Shown: positions 45,791-56,067, numbered from the stretch's first letter. The stretch is DNA of 64,000 bases from Hermatobates lingyangjiaoensis (GCA_026182355.1 JAPFBL010000309.1:372001-436000); one strand, 5' to 3'. The notes: a model not told the origin generated them from the letters alone. Program-made: numbers and translations.

Positions 45791-46460
45791 TCAATATTAT
45801 GTCATGAACTTAGAGAAAACTTCCTAGAAAAGAAAAAAAAAATTCTTAAACTTTTGGTTTCCAGATTCTAATTATAAATCTGAGTAATTTAAAATTTTAC
45901 TTGGGGATAGTAAAATGAAACTAAAAACCTACAGAGTATTGACACCAACCATCTATGCTTCCCAATGTTAGATCTATTTAGATTTATACAATTAGGTGAT
46001 AGAAACTGCGAAGGAACAAATAACGGTCTTTAATCACATGTTGAAGAGAGAAAAAAAAACTTGACATATACAGGAGAATATCCCTAAATAAAGGGTGAGT
46101 CAGCCATGACTGATTTATATTTGCGTGTAATAAATATTTTTTAAAACTAAAAAAAATAAGCACTTTTAAACTTAAATTTGTTTTATATATATATATATAT
46201 TCTCAGTTATGTCACTATAATAAAATTAAATTTATATATGCTAAATAAAGTGATTTTGAAAAATAAAATCATAATATAATTGTTTGACGTAATAATTCTG
46301 AAAGTTTTAAGGATATATTGCATGATCGTGTTATTCAAATCCATTAATTCAACTCTTATTAATAACGATATTGACTATTTCAGTTATAAATGGTGAGATT
46401 AAATCAAATACCCTCTTCTAATTGTAAATAAGTTTATTTTTTTTTCTGTTCGGATAGCAG
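45791..46460. other. Unassigned AT-rich DNA
   Basis: No gene seen. A TA tract lies at 46184-46201. Confidence 0.45.
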
Positions 46461-46705
46461 GTGGCTAGAATGAGGTCTGTATACATTATTAGCTGAATCC
46501 AATTAGGTTCAGGTGTACAGCTAGATTTTGTCAAAGTAATGGAGGCTCAAAATTGGACTAATGCCATTTACAATGAATACGGCTTTAATAGGGCTGCAAT
46601 TTCAATAAATGGCGAGCCAATGCAACAGTGCATGGATGGTTTCCATCACGATATAAATGATGCAGATAGGCTGCGGTCTATGTCCCACAACTGTCATTCT
46701 TGAAC
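46461..46705 (+). other. Compositionally distinct island with a 54-codon ORF
   Basis: About 245 bp with near-balanced base composition and high complexity stand between very AT-rich flanks. An open frame runs from 46497 and contains ATG at 46539 to TGA at 46701-46703. The ATG-initiated part is 54 codons (MEAQNWTNAIYNEYGFNRAA...SMSHNCHS), with ordinary, not AT-biased, residues. A T-rich stretch ending GATAGCAG just before 46461 resembles a splice acceptor, but all frames stop soon after it. I do not recognise the peptide. It could be a conserved noncoding element (it has several homeodomain-like TAATTGG/CAATTAG and CATTTA sites), a small exon, or decayed coding DNA. Confidence 0.35.
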
Positions 46706-49170
46706 CCTAATTTTCGTTTATTTCCAATTTATACTCAAACTTTTATGAAATAAAATAACCAAGTGTTATTTATTTGAAATGCATAAATAATTATTGATTC
46801 TCTGGATTTAGTTATTAACTTCTGTCAATGTAGAAATGGTATGTTATTGAAAATGACACCAAACTTAGACGATGCTTATTTCTTAATAAGTATCTCATTT
46901 TTTTTAAATCGCACTCTCGTTATTTCTTCTACACAATATATTATATCGCTTATAGTCGATATGTTTTGAATAATCATCAATTTCCTTTAGGACGTGAACA
47001 ACCTCTTGGGTGAATTTTCTGGTGCAAACTGAAGACAGTTGGGGTTGCTTATCTTCAAGTTTAAGATAAGCTGGTCGTTAGTCCTGTAGGGTGAGAGGCC
47101 TGAGTCACTACTTGTTAGAATTTCTAGATGTTTTTGATGTGAATTATAAAGGTTAACATGTTTCTACTACTACATTAAGAGTGGTTTCAGATTAAAATAA
47201 AATACTCAGTTTATGGTGGTTACTTCCTTTTTCTATTACTGTTGTATTTGCAACCAGCATCTCGGATTGATTTACGTTCAATTTTTCTTGCATAAGCAAT
47301 TAACTGATGCTAATCAGTTAAGGTGTCAAAAATTACTGAGTACTTACAAAATGTCTTATGAACTCCATATAAAAAGTTTAAGAAAGTTTCTTTTCTTAGT
47401 CGTTTTGGGGCAGAAACAAGAAACTTTAGAGCCCTTTCAACATTTGTAGATGCCATTGTACAAGTGTTTAATGTGATGGTAATAATAATGTTCTAAAATG
47501 ATCTTTTTTGTATCTAATACAATACTAATTTCTTAGCCATTAGAATTATCTAAGCCTACCTGACATACATGGTTACTACGTTATATCAAGTCCAGCACGC
47601 ACTTCGAATTCAATCTTAATTACTTGTAATAAATATTAATTAATACCAGATAACCATAAACAACTATATATGTTGTTTAGCCATAAATGTCAGTACTTTA
47701 TACTATCTGAAAACAAAAATTGACATCCGAAATGTAATCTTCTGGAATGAAGAATTTTTCATATATTTTTTTTATAAGGATATTTGATCCTAAAAGCAAT
47801 CAACATTTTTCAAATTGACAGAAAAATGCATTATTTTAGACACTGGTTCTAAGAATATGTTATGAAAATTAAAAAAAAAATGATCCCTTTTCATTCCATA
47901 TCATTCTGGTTATTTATATGTACCAAGTCTAATAAAGCATTTTTAAAATTCTAATACCAAAAGATAAACAACGTTCTGATTAATCCTTTCATCTTACACA
48001 TCAGCTGGCTTTAGAGATTGTATGGCATAGTTTTCATCAATGTTGCCTTGAAGCGTAGACTCATTCAATAGGGATTCATATTTTCACCATATTTCTGCTT
48101 TTTTTTTATAAGGTTTATTTAGAGTGTAAATAAATGTTCTAAGAAAAAACCCTCCCATCAGTTTCTTTACATGTGGCATTCATAGAATTTCTTTATGAGG
48201 CATTATATTAAACTTACATCCATTATAATCATTTTGTGACAATAATTTGTTCGTAGCATTGTCTTATACTTCATAAGATGAAATTTTTCCATCTTTTCTA
48301 TGATCTTGATAAATATGCGTGCTCTCTGAGTACAACTACAAAAATTCTTTTGTGCAAGGAATAGTGTTCTACAGTTTTACTGTAAGATAGTTGTAATTAT
48401 AGGTATTCATGATAACATTAATATGCTTAATATAACTTTAACCACAAAATACAAGAAAACTTTATGAACAAATTTAACAATATATGATTCATGCAGGAAT
48501 GTATGTCTGTGACTGACAGAGAGTCAGTAAGTGTGTGTATTTTGCTGTTTGGGTGCATGTGTGTTTGTGTATATACATGTATAGCTAACAAAAGGGAATA
48601 GGGGAGAATTCCAAACATATGAGATTGGGAATCTTTTCCACCCTTCTGCTAAGAATTTATAAAGGGATCTTGTTGTTTACTCTTCAACAGCTATGAGGGT
48701 AAGAACCTTGAAAAAGCACATAATTTATCTTGTACGGATTGAGGCCTATTGATTTAATTGGCACTTATCCTTCAATCAATTAGTTATAATCAACTTCTAA
48801 AGGGATGATATTTTCATTTATTTAAACTTAACTGATACATTCTAAAATTATGTGTAACTGAAAAGTATTATGATGAAAAAATACATCTTCATAGACGTAA
48901 CACAGTTGTTTTTATATACATTTCAAGTGTACTTCATAATACAATTGTGTCTTTTAGATTAAGATAAATATTATTTTGGATGGCTGATAGTTGTCATTAA
49001 GTTTTATTCGTCACCGAATCATTTAATTTTTTTCTGATACTTCTATTACACTACTAGGTACACGAAGGATCGTAATCACTTAGTTTTTAATTACGAGTCT
49101 TTAATCTAGAAATCTTTAATCATCGGGAGACTTTTAGTGCCATAATAATACTTAAGAATATAGTAGACCA
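46706..49170. other. Unassigned AT-rich DNA
   Basis: No gene supported. A moderately complex patch at 46990-47120 includes CTGAAGACAGTTGGGG, faintly hook-like. Short ORFs at 47213-47449 and 48427-48618 show no family signature. Confidence 0.45.
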
Positions 49171-49400
49171 GATTAGATTGAGATAGGTTAGATTGCAGAG
49201 ACTGCCATACAAGAGAACCTACACACACTAAAAATTGGCCCTTTGTGATACACTACAAATGAATATTATACATTCGAAGCTATAAATTTCGCATAACTTA
49301 AGTGTATTTATTGTAAAAATCTTTTAGGGGTAACTTCCATGGTACAGTCTTAGGACACACGGCCTAACGTGCTCTTCGAGTGACGATGTGCCCTGATTTT
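49171..49400 (-). mobile_element. tRNA-derived SINE, 5'-truncated
   Basis: On the minus strand it begins near CAGGGCACATCGTCACTCGA and passes GTATCACAAAGGGCCAATTT and TGGCAGTCTCTGCAATCTAA. It ends CTAACCTATCTCAATC, all in the order of the copy at 37545-37844. The tRNA-like head is missing. Confidence 0.65.
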
Positions 49401-51012
49401 TTTTGAATTCTTTGAATTCTTGAAAAAAAATTATAATATAATAATAATAATCATATAATAAGTCAATATTCAGAAAAGCTATCAAATTCTGGATAGACCA
49501 CTTAAGCTACTGACATGTCCTGGTCTCTCAGACAGGAGATTATGATCAAATCTTTTAAAACAAGTGCAAATAGATAAAGTTCTACCATTATTTTGTACAA
49601 TAAATTGACACGCATGTATAAAATTAACCAAGTTTCAAATAAAAGTCAAGTGCATGTAATGGTCATTTTAATACTATTATTATTTATTTAGAAATTTATC
49701 AATTATATCAATGATAATTTCAAAATAGAATAATCTTCTTAGTCGGATAATTGGTAATAATTAAGTTATTTTTTGTATGGATAGCATCATCGGATTATGA
49801 ATAATTGTCAATTAGGTAGCATTAGAATCAATAAGAGTAGGCATTGCATAAATAAAAATAAGAAAATATTGATTAATTGTTTAAACCAGTGGGACAATAC
49901 ACTCTAGTTGTGACATGGTAAACATTCTTCATGATACGTAGTTTTGAAAGATTTTTGTCTTAGTTACTCATGTTAACAAGATTTTATATAGCCGGATAAA
50001 GAAGATTGTGAATTATATGTTGGTTTATTTATCGAACTACTCAGTAAGTATAACTTTAGTTAAAACAATCCAATATGATTGTAAACAGTGATGCTAGACC
50101 AAGCACGGTGTTTGCTCTAGCAAATATATGCTGCTTTTGATCTTCTAGAACCTCTTCAAACAAACCTAAAGTTTTTGATGGTTACAAAAAAATCTAATCC
50201 AAAATTGAAATTTTGAGATGCTACTCAAGCATACTTAGAAAAACATAAAATTTATTGAAACAAGATCAAACAGGTCGTTAAAACACCTGAATGAACACAA
50301 AAGTGTTCATGTAATATTTACTGCTGACATTAATGGAGTCAAACATGTTTTACAGCGGGTACTACAACAGTAAGTTAATACAGTCTGTTTTTTGAAAAAC
50401 TATTTTAAGACTCAATCAAACCAAAAATAAACACATAAAAATTTGGATTAGAATTTTAATTAATATTATTACAAAGCACATAAATATTATATTTATAATA
50501 CAGGTAACTCTAGATTTCAAATGACATGAGTATTTGATATCTAAATTTCAACTGTTTAGTTTTGCAAAATTTGTTATTGAATTTACATATTATGACGGAT
50601 ATTCTTCTTTTTTATTTGATACAACTTTATGTTCTTCGTTTATTAACAGGAGTGCATTCAAAAAGTTATATTAATACTCATTTATAAATTCATTCTTCTA
50701 TGTTTAATGAATCAGTGTCGTCATAGTTGTGATATACCACTTTCTATAGTGAGAGTTTGAATATTTTACCTATACTGTGATTAATAAATGCCACTTTAAT
50801 TTAAGATGTCAAATTACTCCAAGATATTAGAACAACACAGCAGATCATTTCTTAAACAGTAACAAAGTGATTTACTCTACCTTGCGTTTTGCTAAGTGCT
50901 AAAAACTCTAGTCTGTAAACTTAATTATAAAAAATATATACTAACGTTAAACAAATTCTATAATTTTTGATAATGTATTCGTAAACAAATTCGTACAGAC
51001 CGAGAGCACAAG
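49401..51012. other. Unassigned AT-rich DNA
   Basis: No gene or element recognised. Confidence 0.5.

Positions 51013-51038
<26 letters not shown>
51013..51038. repeat. (TA)n tract, left border of the PLE dimer
   Basis: Pure TA repeat directly abutting the minus-strand 3' end of the left PLE arm. Confidence 0.95.
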
Positions 51039-51040
<2 letters not shown>

Positions 51041-51046
<6 letters not shown>

Positions 51047-52333
51047 GTTGAACAGCTGACCGTATTTCGCTGATGTCATTTTCTTCACTAGTTTTTAAAT
51101 GTTTCTGAATACCTTCTTCTTTCCTTCATCCAAACGTTGAGAATGTTAATTAAGTTATAACCGACATGTTTCGACTGGCTTCCAGTCATCTTCAGGTGAT
51201 TAATTAACAAAGAGGAAAATTATTAGTCTTTGGAGTTGGTAATAAATCGCATTATATAGTAGAAGTTTGAAGTAGCTGTCTTCGGCCTGAATCACAAGAG
51301 CAACTGACTGAGGTGGGGTGGATGGTGGGGTGGGGTACTGACAGTTAACGGTTTTTTCATCCAATCAGGCGCATATAGTTTAAGCACTCTCTCACTACCC
51401 GTTTGAATATTTATTGTAGGTTTATCTGTTTAATTATTATTGCTTCTGCGATTTGCAGCGATTGAAGTTGTTTTCTTTTCTAAATTATTTAGTTCCACTC
51501 ACGAGTAGGTCTCTAGTTAATTTGGTATTATGCTTGTCCTCTGAATGTTTCTTGGGACCGCTATAGAAGGTGCATGGTAAGTCTTCTCGACAGTGTGTAG
51601 TTGTCTCCCAATGTATGAATCGTGCGGGTCACGGTCCCGATTTGACAGGTGTATTCATACACGAGATTAGACTCTTCAGTTGAGAATCTTTAACCTTATT
51701 GCTATTTCTCATCATAGGCTGCTTATGGTGGGGCTCCGATAATAGGTTATTAAGCGACCTTATCCTCGGGTGAGGTGCATTTTATATTCTTCTTAATTAT
51801 ATCCTTGAGTACGCGTTCGCTATTTTGTGGTCTTCCGAATACTGATTTCGTAATAAAGTTATGTTTATGCCTGTTATTTGGTTATCGTTTGACTGATGGT
51901 TTCGAATTGAGATATTGTTTAAAATATTGTCAAAGAGAGAGTTGGAGTAGCCGTTGTTAATGAGGGATTGTTTTGTAAACTCGATGTCCTTCTGAAATAG
52001 TTTTCCAATTTGCTGTTTTTTATAGACTCTATGTATCAAGGCTTTTATTGTTGAGTTCTTGTATTGTTGTGGCATTCACTGTTAGCATTAAGATAAGGTG
52101 CTAGTTGTGGACTTCTTGTGATATTGATGTAGTAAGTTTTCGGTTATGGTAATCTATCTTTCGTCGAGGAAGTTGAGTTTGTTATTGACAGCAATCTCTG
52201 AGGTGAATTTGAGACCGGACTCGTCTTCAAAATCTCTTTAACTGTTGAGTTCATTCGATCTTTTACTACAACGAAACAGTCATCAACGTATCGGCAGTAA
52301 TAGTGGGTCTTGTCCCGAGTTTATTCATAATCT
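51041..52333 (-). pseudogene. PLE left arm: partial RT, linker and endonuclease, broken
   Basis: Reading leftward from 52333, the sequence starts just upstream of the reverse transcriptase active-site box, with YVDD encoded at about 52290-52279. It continues through the RT thumb/linker, which is open for 92 codons at 52075-51797 (KNSTIKALIHRVYKKQQIGK, QSLINNGYSNSLFDNIL). It reaches a damaged endonuclease (DSYIGRQLHTVEK, frame-shifted from the SYIGMTTTSLSRR of the other arm) near 51630-51560, then the 3' tail with the hammerhead-like hook. Multiple frameshifts rule out function. Confidence 0.85.
51145..51208 (-). other. Hammerhead-like hook in the left PLE tail
   Basis: On the minus strand: GTTAATTAA, ATCACC, CTGAAGA, T, a 6-bp hairpin GACTGG-AAG-CCAGTC, GAAAC-AT-GTC, GGT, then TTAATTAAC. 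CTGANGA, helix II and GAAA are the order of a type I hammerhead, GTC is a usual cleavage triplet, and the outer TTAATTAA strands pair as helix I. The one extra T between CTGAAGA and helix II departs from the consensus core. Confidence 0.5.
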
Positions 52334-53530
52334 ATAGCATCGTTAGATGTAAATCCCTTTTACCAAGTACCGGTAATGAAACAATAAAAATAATCTGTGA
52401 TTACGCCTACAACAACCAACTAAACCTCACACCTCTCAGCCGAACCATCCTTGAAAGCTTCTACAATGCATGCACGACGCAAAATCCTTTTACCCATGTG
52501 GACGGAAGTTTATATCTTCAGACTGACGTGTTGCCATGGGCTCACCACTGGGGTAACCTTTGCAACTTCTATATGTGTCACATGGAGAACCAGATTATGA
52601 ATAAACTCGGGACAAGACCCACTATCTAATGCCGATACGTTGATGACTGTTTCGTTGTAGTAAAAGATTCAGAATGAACTCAACAGCTTAAAGAGATTTT
52701 GAAGACGAGTCCGGTCTCAAATTCCCTCAGAGATTGCTGTCAATAACAAACTCAACTTCCTCGACGTAAAGATAGATACAATAACCGAAAACTTACTACA
52801 TCAATTCACAAGAAGTCCACAAACTCTGCACCTTATCTTAATGCTTAACAGTGAATGCCCCAACAATACAAGAACTCAACAATAAAAGCCTTGATACATA
52901 GAGTCTATAAAACAACAGCAAATTGAAACTATTTCAGAAGGACATCGAGTTTACAAAACAATCCCTCATTAACAACGGCTACTCAACTCTCTCTTTGACA
53001 ATATTTTAAAACAATATCTCAATTCGAAACACATCAGTCAAACCGATACAATATAACAGGCATAACACATAACCTTTATTACGAAAATCAGTATTCGGAA
53101 GACCACAAAATAGACGAACGCGTACTCAAGGATATAATTAAGAAGAATAAAATGCACCTCACCGAGGATAAGGTCGCCTTAATAACTATTATCGAGCCCC
53201 ACCATAAGCAGCCTAGTGATGAGAAATAGCAATAAGGTTAAAGATTCTCAACTGAAGGAGTCTAATCTCGTGTATGAATAACTGTCAAATCGGGACCGTG
53301 AGCCCTGCAACGATTCATACATTGGGATGACAACTACATCACTGTCGAGAAGACTTACCATGCACCTTTCTATAGGCGGTCCCAAGAAACATTCAGAGGA
53401 CAGCATAATACCAAAATAACTAGAGACCTACTCGTGAGTGGAACTAAAAATAATTAGAAAGAAAAACAACTTCAATCGGCTGCAAATCGCAGAAGCAATA
53501 ATAATTAAACAGAATAAACCTACATAAATA
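52303..53530 (+). pseudogene. PLE right arm: partial RT and GIY-YIG endonuclease, broken
   Basis: An open frame (52303-52629) carries the middle of a PLE reverse transcriptase: NQLNLTPLSRTILESFYNAC, a damaged substrate-binding region (WAHHWGNLCNFYMCHMENQI) and then a stop. The frame resumes as CRYVDDCFVVV at 52630, where YVDD (52636-52647) is the catalytic Asp pair. Further on, in another frame, DSYIGMTTTSLSRRLTMHLS at 53312-53371 is the GIY-YIG endonuclease core with its Arg retained, followed by GGPKKHSED. LQIAEAIIIKQNKPT near 53478-53526 is the usual end of the domain. PLEs nick DNA with this nuclease and prime reverse transcription from the nick. Stops and frameshifts make this copy inactive. 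Confidence 0.88.
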
Positions 53531-53734
53531 TTCAAACGGGTAGTAGTGAGAGAGTGCTTAAACTATATGCGCCTGATTGGATGAAAAAACCGTTAACTGT
53601 CAGTACCCCCACCCCACCATCCACCCCATCTCAGTCAGTTGCTCTTGTGAATCAGGCCGAAGAGCAGCTACTTCAAACTTCTACTATATAATGCGTTTTA
53701 TTACCAACTCCAAAGACTAATAATTTTCCTCTTT

Positions 53735-53800
53735 GTTTAATTAATCACCCTGAAGATGACTGGAAGCCAGTCGAAACATGTCGGTTATAACTTAATTAAC
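53735..53800 (+). other. Hammerhead-like hook in the right PLE tail
   Basis: Same motif as 51145-51208 on the opposite arm: GTTTAATTAATCACC, CTGAAGA, T, GACTGG-AAG-CCAGTC, GAAAC-AT-GTC, GGTTATAACTTAATTAAC. Every core base matches the left arm. An ORF of 113 codons begins inside it (53756), but the conserved part of that ORF is the N-terminal-like PLE stretch that follows. Confidence 0.5.
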
Positions 53801-53939
53801 ATTCTCCAACGTTTGGATGAAGGAAAGAAGAAGGTATTCAGAAACCTTGAAAAACTAGTGAAGAAAATGACATCAGCGAAATACGGTCAGCTGTTCAACG
53901 AAATATGCTTAAAAGAAGGACTGCTTCCAAATTTTACAA
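53801..53939 (+). pseudogene. PLE N-terminal-like coding stretch after the 3' tail
   Basis: In frame it reads ILQRLDEGKKKVFRNLEKLV-KKMTSAKYGQLFNEICLKEG, then LLPNFTN, then TA repeats. A basic, Lys-rich segment like this belongs to the start of PLE proteins. Its position after the 3' tail fits the circularly permuted terminal repeats known in Penelope. It stops at the same codon as the fragment at 16784-16885. Confidence 0.6.
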
Positions 53940-53961
53940 ATATATATATATATATATATAT
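53940..53961. repeat. (TA)n tract, right border of the PLE dimer
   Basis: Pure TA tract directly following the right copy's end. Confidence 0.95.
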
Positions 53962-54230
53962 GGCCGCACCAAATGGAAGTTTATTGAATGATAATAACTA
54001 CAAATCAGAGATAATTAAAATATCTTTAATTTTTTTTAATATTGTTTCCGATGCTTGTCTTGTTCGACAAACAAACAACACCACAATCTCCCGGTAGAAT
54101 AACTCTTAAAGTAATCTTGTAAGTTTGTGGTGTAAAACAACAAATGTTTCAAATCTGACCACTTTTAAAAATGTTACTGGTATATAAAATTATTGTAATA
54201 TTTTTTACGTAAAAGAGAAGATAAAATAAG
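53962..54230. other. Unassigned AT-rich DNA
   Basis: Gap between the PLE dimer and the Tigger relic. Nothing recognised. Confidence 0.45.
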
Positions 54231-54622
54231 TACAGTGGAACCTCTACATACGAGATTAATTTGTTCCCGGATCGTGCTCGTATCTAGAATTTCTCGTATC
54301 TAGAGTGAATTTTTCCCATAAGAAATAACTGAAAACCAATTAATTTGTTCCCGGCCTCCCAAAATCATTCAAGTTAACCCTAAATAACTATGAACACATC
54401 TTCCTGATTACTAAAAACACATTCAAATAGTGACTGAACATAAAAATGCAGTAATAAGATAAATAAGATGATATTAACGAAATAAAATGGGAGTTTATTA
54501 TGAGCATTTATTATGAGCACTTCCACTTAAAATTAAAGTTAACTTTATGAAAAACTAAGTTTTTAACGGCACTAATTTGTTTATGCACTTTTTTCTGCTT
54601 TTTAACATTACTGTATCAGTTT

Positions 54623-54781
54623 TTACTTTTCTTCGCTTTCTTTTGCCCTTTTAGCTGGAATCGCAACACTTTCACTTTCTACAGGTCTTTTTAAGAAAAA
54701 CTTATCCAAGGAGGTTTGTCTCTGCCTCCCTTTCAAAATGTTACGGAAATGTGTAAGGCAAGTGTCATTAAAAGAGCTTAA
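54623..54781 (-). pseudogene. Tigger/pogo transposase C-terminal tail with PCNA-box-like motif
   Basis: A minus-strand open frame of 112 codons ends at 54623. Its last ~52 residues (LSSFNDTCLTHFRNILKGRQ, QTSLDKFF, KRP...AKRAKESEEK) are the recognisable tail of a pogo-superfamily transposase. The first ~60 residues come from the tandem repeats and inverted repeat rather than the gene. QTSLDKFF fits the PCNA-interacting (PIP) consensus QxxLxxFF, and pogo transposase of Drosophila is reported to have such a motif. A basic KRAK nuclear-signal-like cluster follows. DNA-binding and DDE catalytic domains are absent. Confidence 0.82.
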
Positions 54782-54892
54782 ATCTAGCGGGAGCATCTGG
54801 AAATTCTCGTAACTTGGCAATCTAGCGGAGCATCTGTAAATTTTCGTAACTTGGCCACCTAGCGGAACCTCTGGAAATTTCGTAACTTGAAT
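54782..54892 (+). repeat. Three tandem copies of a ~37-bp unit inside the Tigger relic
   Basis: Successive units start AATCTAGCGGGAGCATCTGG, AATCTAGCGGAGCATCTGTA and CACCTAGCGGAACCTCTGGA, and each ends with TCGTAACTTG. The third unit's GGAACCTCT resembles the element's own terminal GGAACCTCTA, so the array may derive from subterminal sequence. Confidence 0.85.
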
Positions 54893-54981
54893 TTTCTCTC
54901 GTATGTAAGCAAATTTTGCTCGAAAGACCTCTCGATCTCGATTTTCGTAATAGAGTAGCATGTATGTAGAGGTTCCACGTA

Positions 54982-55264
54982 TAAGTAAACCTATCTGAAA
55001 TGAAACTTATTGCCTTAATAGCTTGGATTTTCGTTGTTATTTTGTTTAATGATAGTTTACAATTTATGTGGAAAAGTTAATCATGTTAATGTAAGATTTT
55101 CGTTTTTTAAATTGGTCATATTTGATGCTTTTTTTGATGTTTTTTGAATTATTATTTCGTGATAATTATTGGTATAAAAAAATACGTATAACAAATAAAG
55201 GCATCTTAAAATAATATTGAAAACTTTATTATTCATAAATATTTTATTAAAGAATCAGGTAACT
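54982..55264. other. Unassigned AT-rich DNA
   Basis: Nothing recognised. Confidence 0.45.
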
Positions 55265-55500
55265 GTTGTAAGAAATAACTTGGCAATGTCAGTAAGGTAA
55301 AACTCAGTTTATTGACTGGAATTCTCAACGTTTTTCTCTAAAGGTATTTTTTTTCCTCAGATATCAATATTTTAATATTGGTTCCAGGGAAGGAGTTTTG
55401 TCTTACAGGGAATAATATTTTCCATAATCTAGATATATTGGCTGTAAATGCAAGCGTTTCGGTTAGACGACAAGGTGGTTATTGAAAAAGTCAGCTGAAT
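55265..55500 (-). mobile_element. PLE-like 3'-end remnants
   Basis: Two hook-like blocks on the minus strand: CTTGTCGTCTAACCGAAACG near 55474-55454 and CTGAGGAAAAAAAATACC...AAAACGTTGAGAATTCC near 55364-55320. Orientation agrees with the other minus-strand tails. Both are diverged. Confidence 0.35.
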
Positions 55501-55913
55501 TGGTTGGAGTTGGCTCTATATTGCCTTCCTTGATTTCACACGTCTGCCTGGCACACATCTGATATGAAAGACCCAAAGCAATCACATCAAAGTCATATTA
55601 TATCATTTCTTCACATTCCTTTCTACTTTCCTATAAAATGACTTCAAATTTAAAATGAATTTTTTAAAGTTTTAATAAAAAATCAATAACGAGTATACCT
55701 ATATTTTTCTTCAATTATTTTTTCAATTATACATTGATAGTTTCTTTCATCATATTCCAATATACTATAGTACTAATGAAATATTCTGCTATTATCACTA
55801 TGCTATAATTATTATATCATGCTAAATCATTACTTGTGCAACCTGTTATAGTGTACTATTTACTCACATTGGGGAATTCAATAATTACTTCTCTTCACAG
55901 AAAACTTTAATCT
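55501..55913. other. Unassigned AT-rich DNA
   Basis: No gene seen. Confidence 0.45.
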
Positions 55914-56067
55914 GAAAACTAACAACACGTTTCGAACACTTCTTCTTCAGGTTTACATTTATATACTTGAGATGTTAATCTACGGAGTGACTTAGAAGGA
56001 TTGCAAATGTGTGCAGACGTAAACCTGAAGAAAAACACAACGTGTTTGAAACGCGTTGTTAGTTTTC
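55914..56067. mobile_element. PLE-type fold-back with hooks on both arms
   Basis: The left arm, on the minus strand, reads GTAAACCTGAAGAAGAAGTG-TTCGAAACGTGTTGTTAG. The right arm, on the plus strand, reads GTAAACCTGAAGAAAAACAC-AACGTGTTTGAAACGCGTTG. About 63 bp separate the arms. The right copy has a clean hook (AAACAC-AAC-GTGTTT between CTGAAGAA and GAAACG). The tails point outward. No TA tract touches it. Confidence 0.65.

Larger units (their letters stand above)
51039..53939. mobile_element. Inverted Penelope-like dimer, ~1.3-kb arms, family A
   Basis: Left arm 51041-52333 and right arm 52592-53905 are inverted copies along their entire length, over 90 percent by eye with scattered indels, separated by 258 bp. 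The spacer belongs to the right copy's reading direction and extends its reverse transcriptase upstream. Both copies are 5'-truncated and joined head-to-head. Both 3' ends point outward into (TA)n tracts (51013-51038, 53940-53961). The right copy runs 35 bp further into an N-terminal-like coding stretch. A transcript through the whole unit would fold into a very long hairpin. Confidence 0.9.
54231..54981 (-). mobile_element. pogo/Tigger-type DNA transposon, internally deleted
   Basis: The ends share a 17-base inverted identity (GTGGAACCTCTACATAC at 54235 and its complement before 54979), with TA duplicated at both borders (54231-54232, 54980-54981). The right terminus lacks one base relative to the left. 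Total length is about 750 bp, against 2 kb or more for intact relatives. Only the last part of the transposase gene survives on the minus strand. A 3-copy tandem repeat occupies the region where the transposase body should be. Confidence 0.88.

Noticed and set aside
51775..51960. Plus-strand 61-codon ORF in the left PLE arm
   Set aside because: It is antisense to the PLE linker frame at 51797-52075, which has clear family character.
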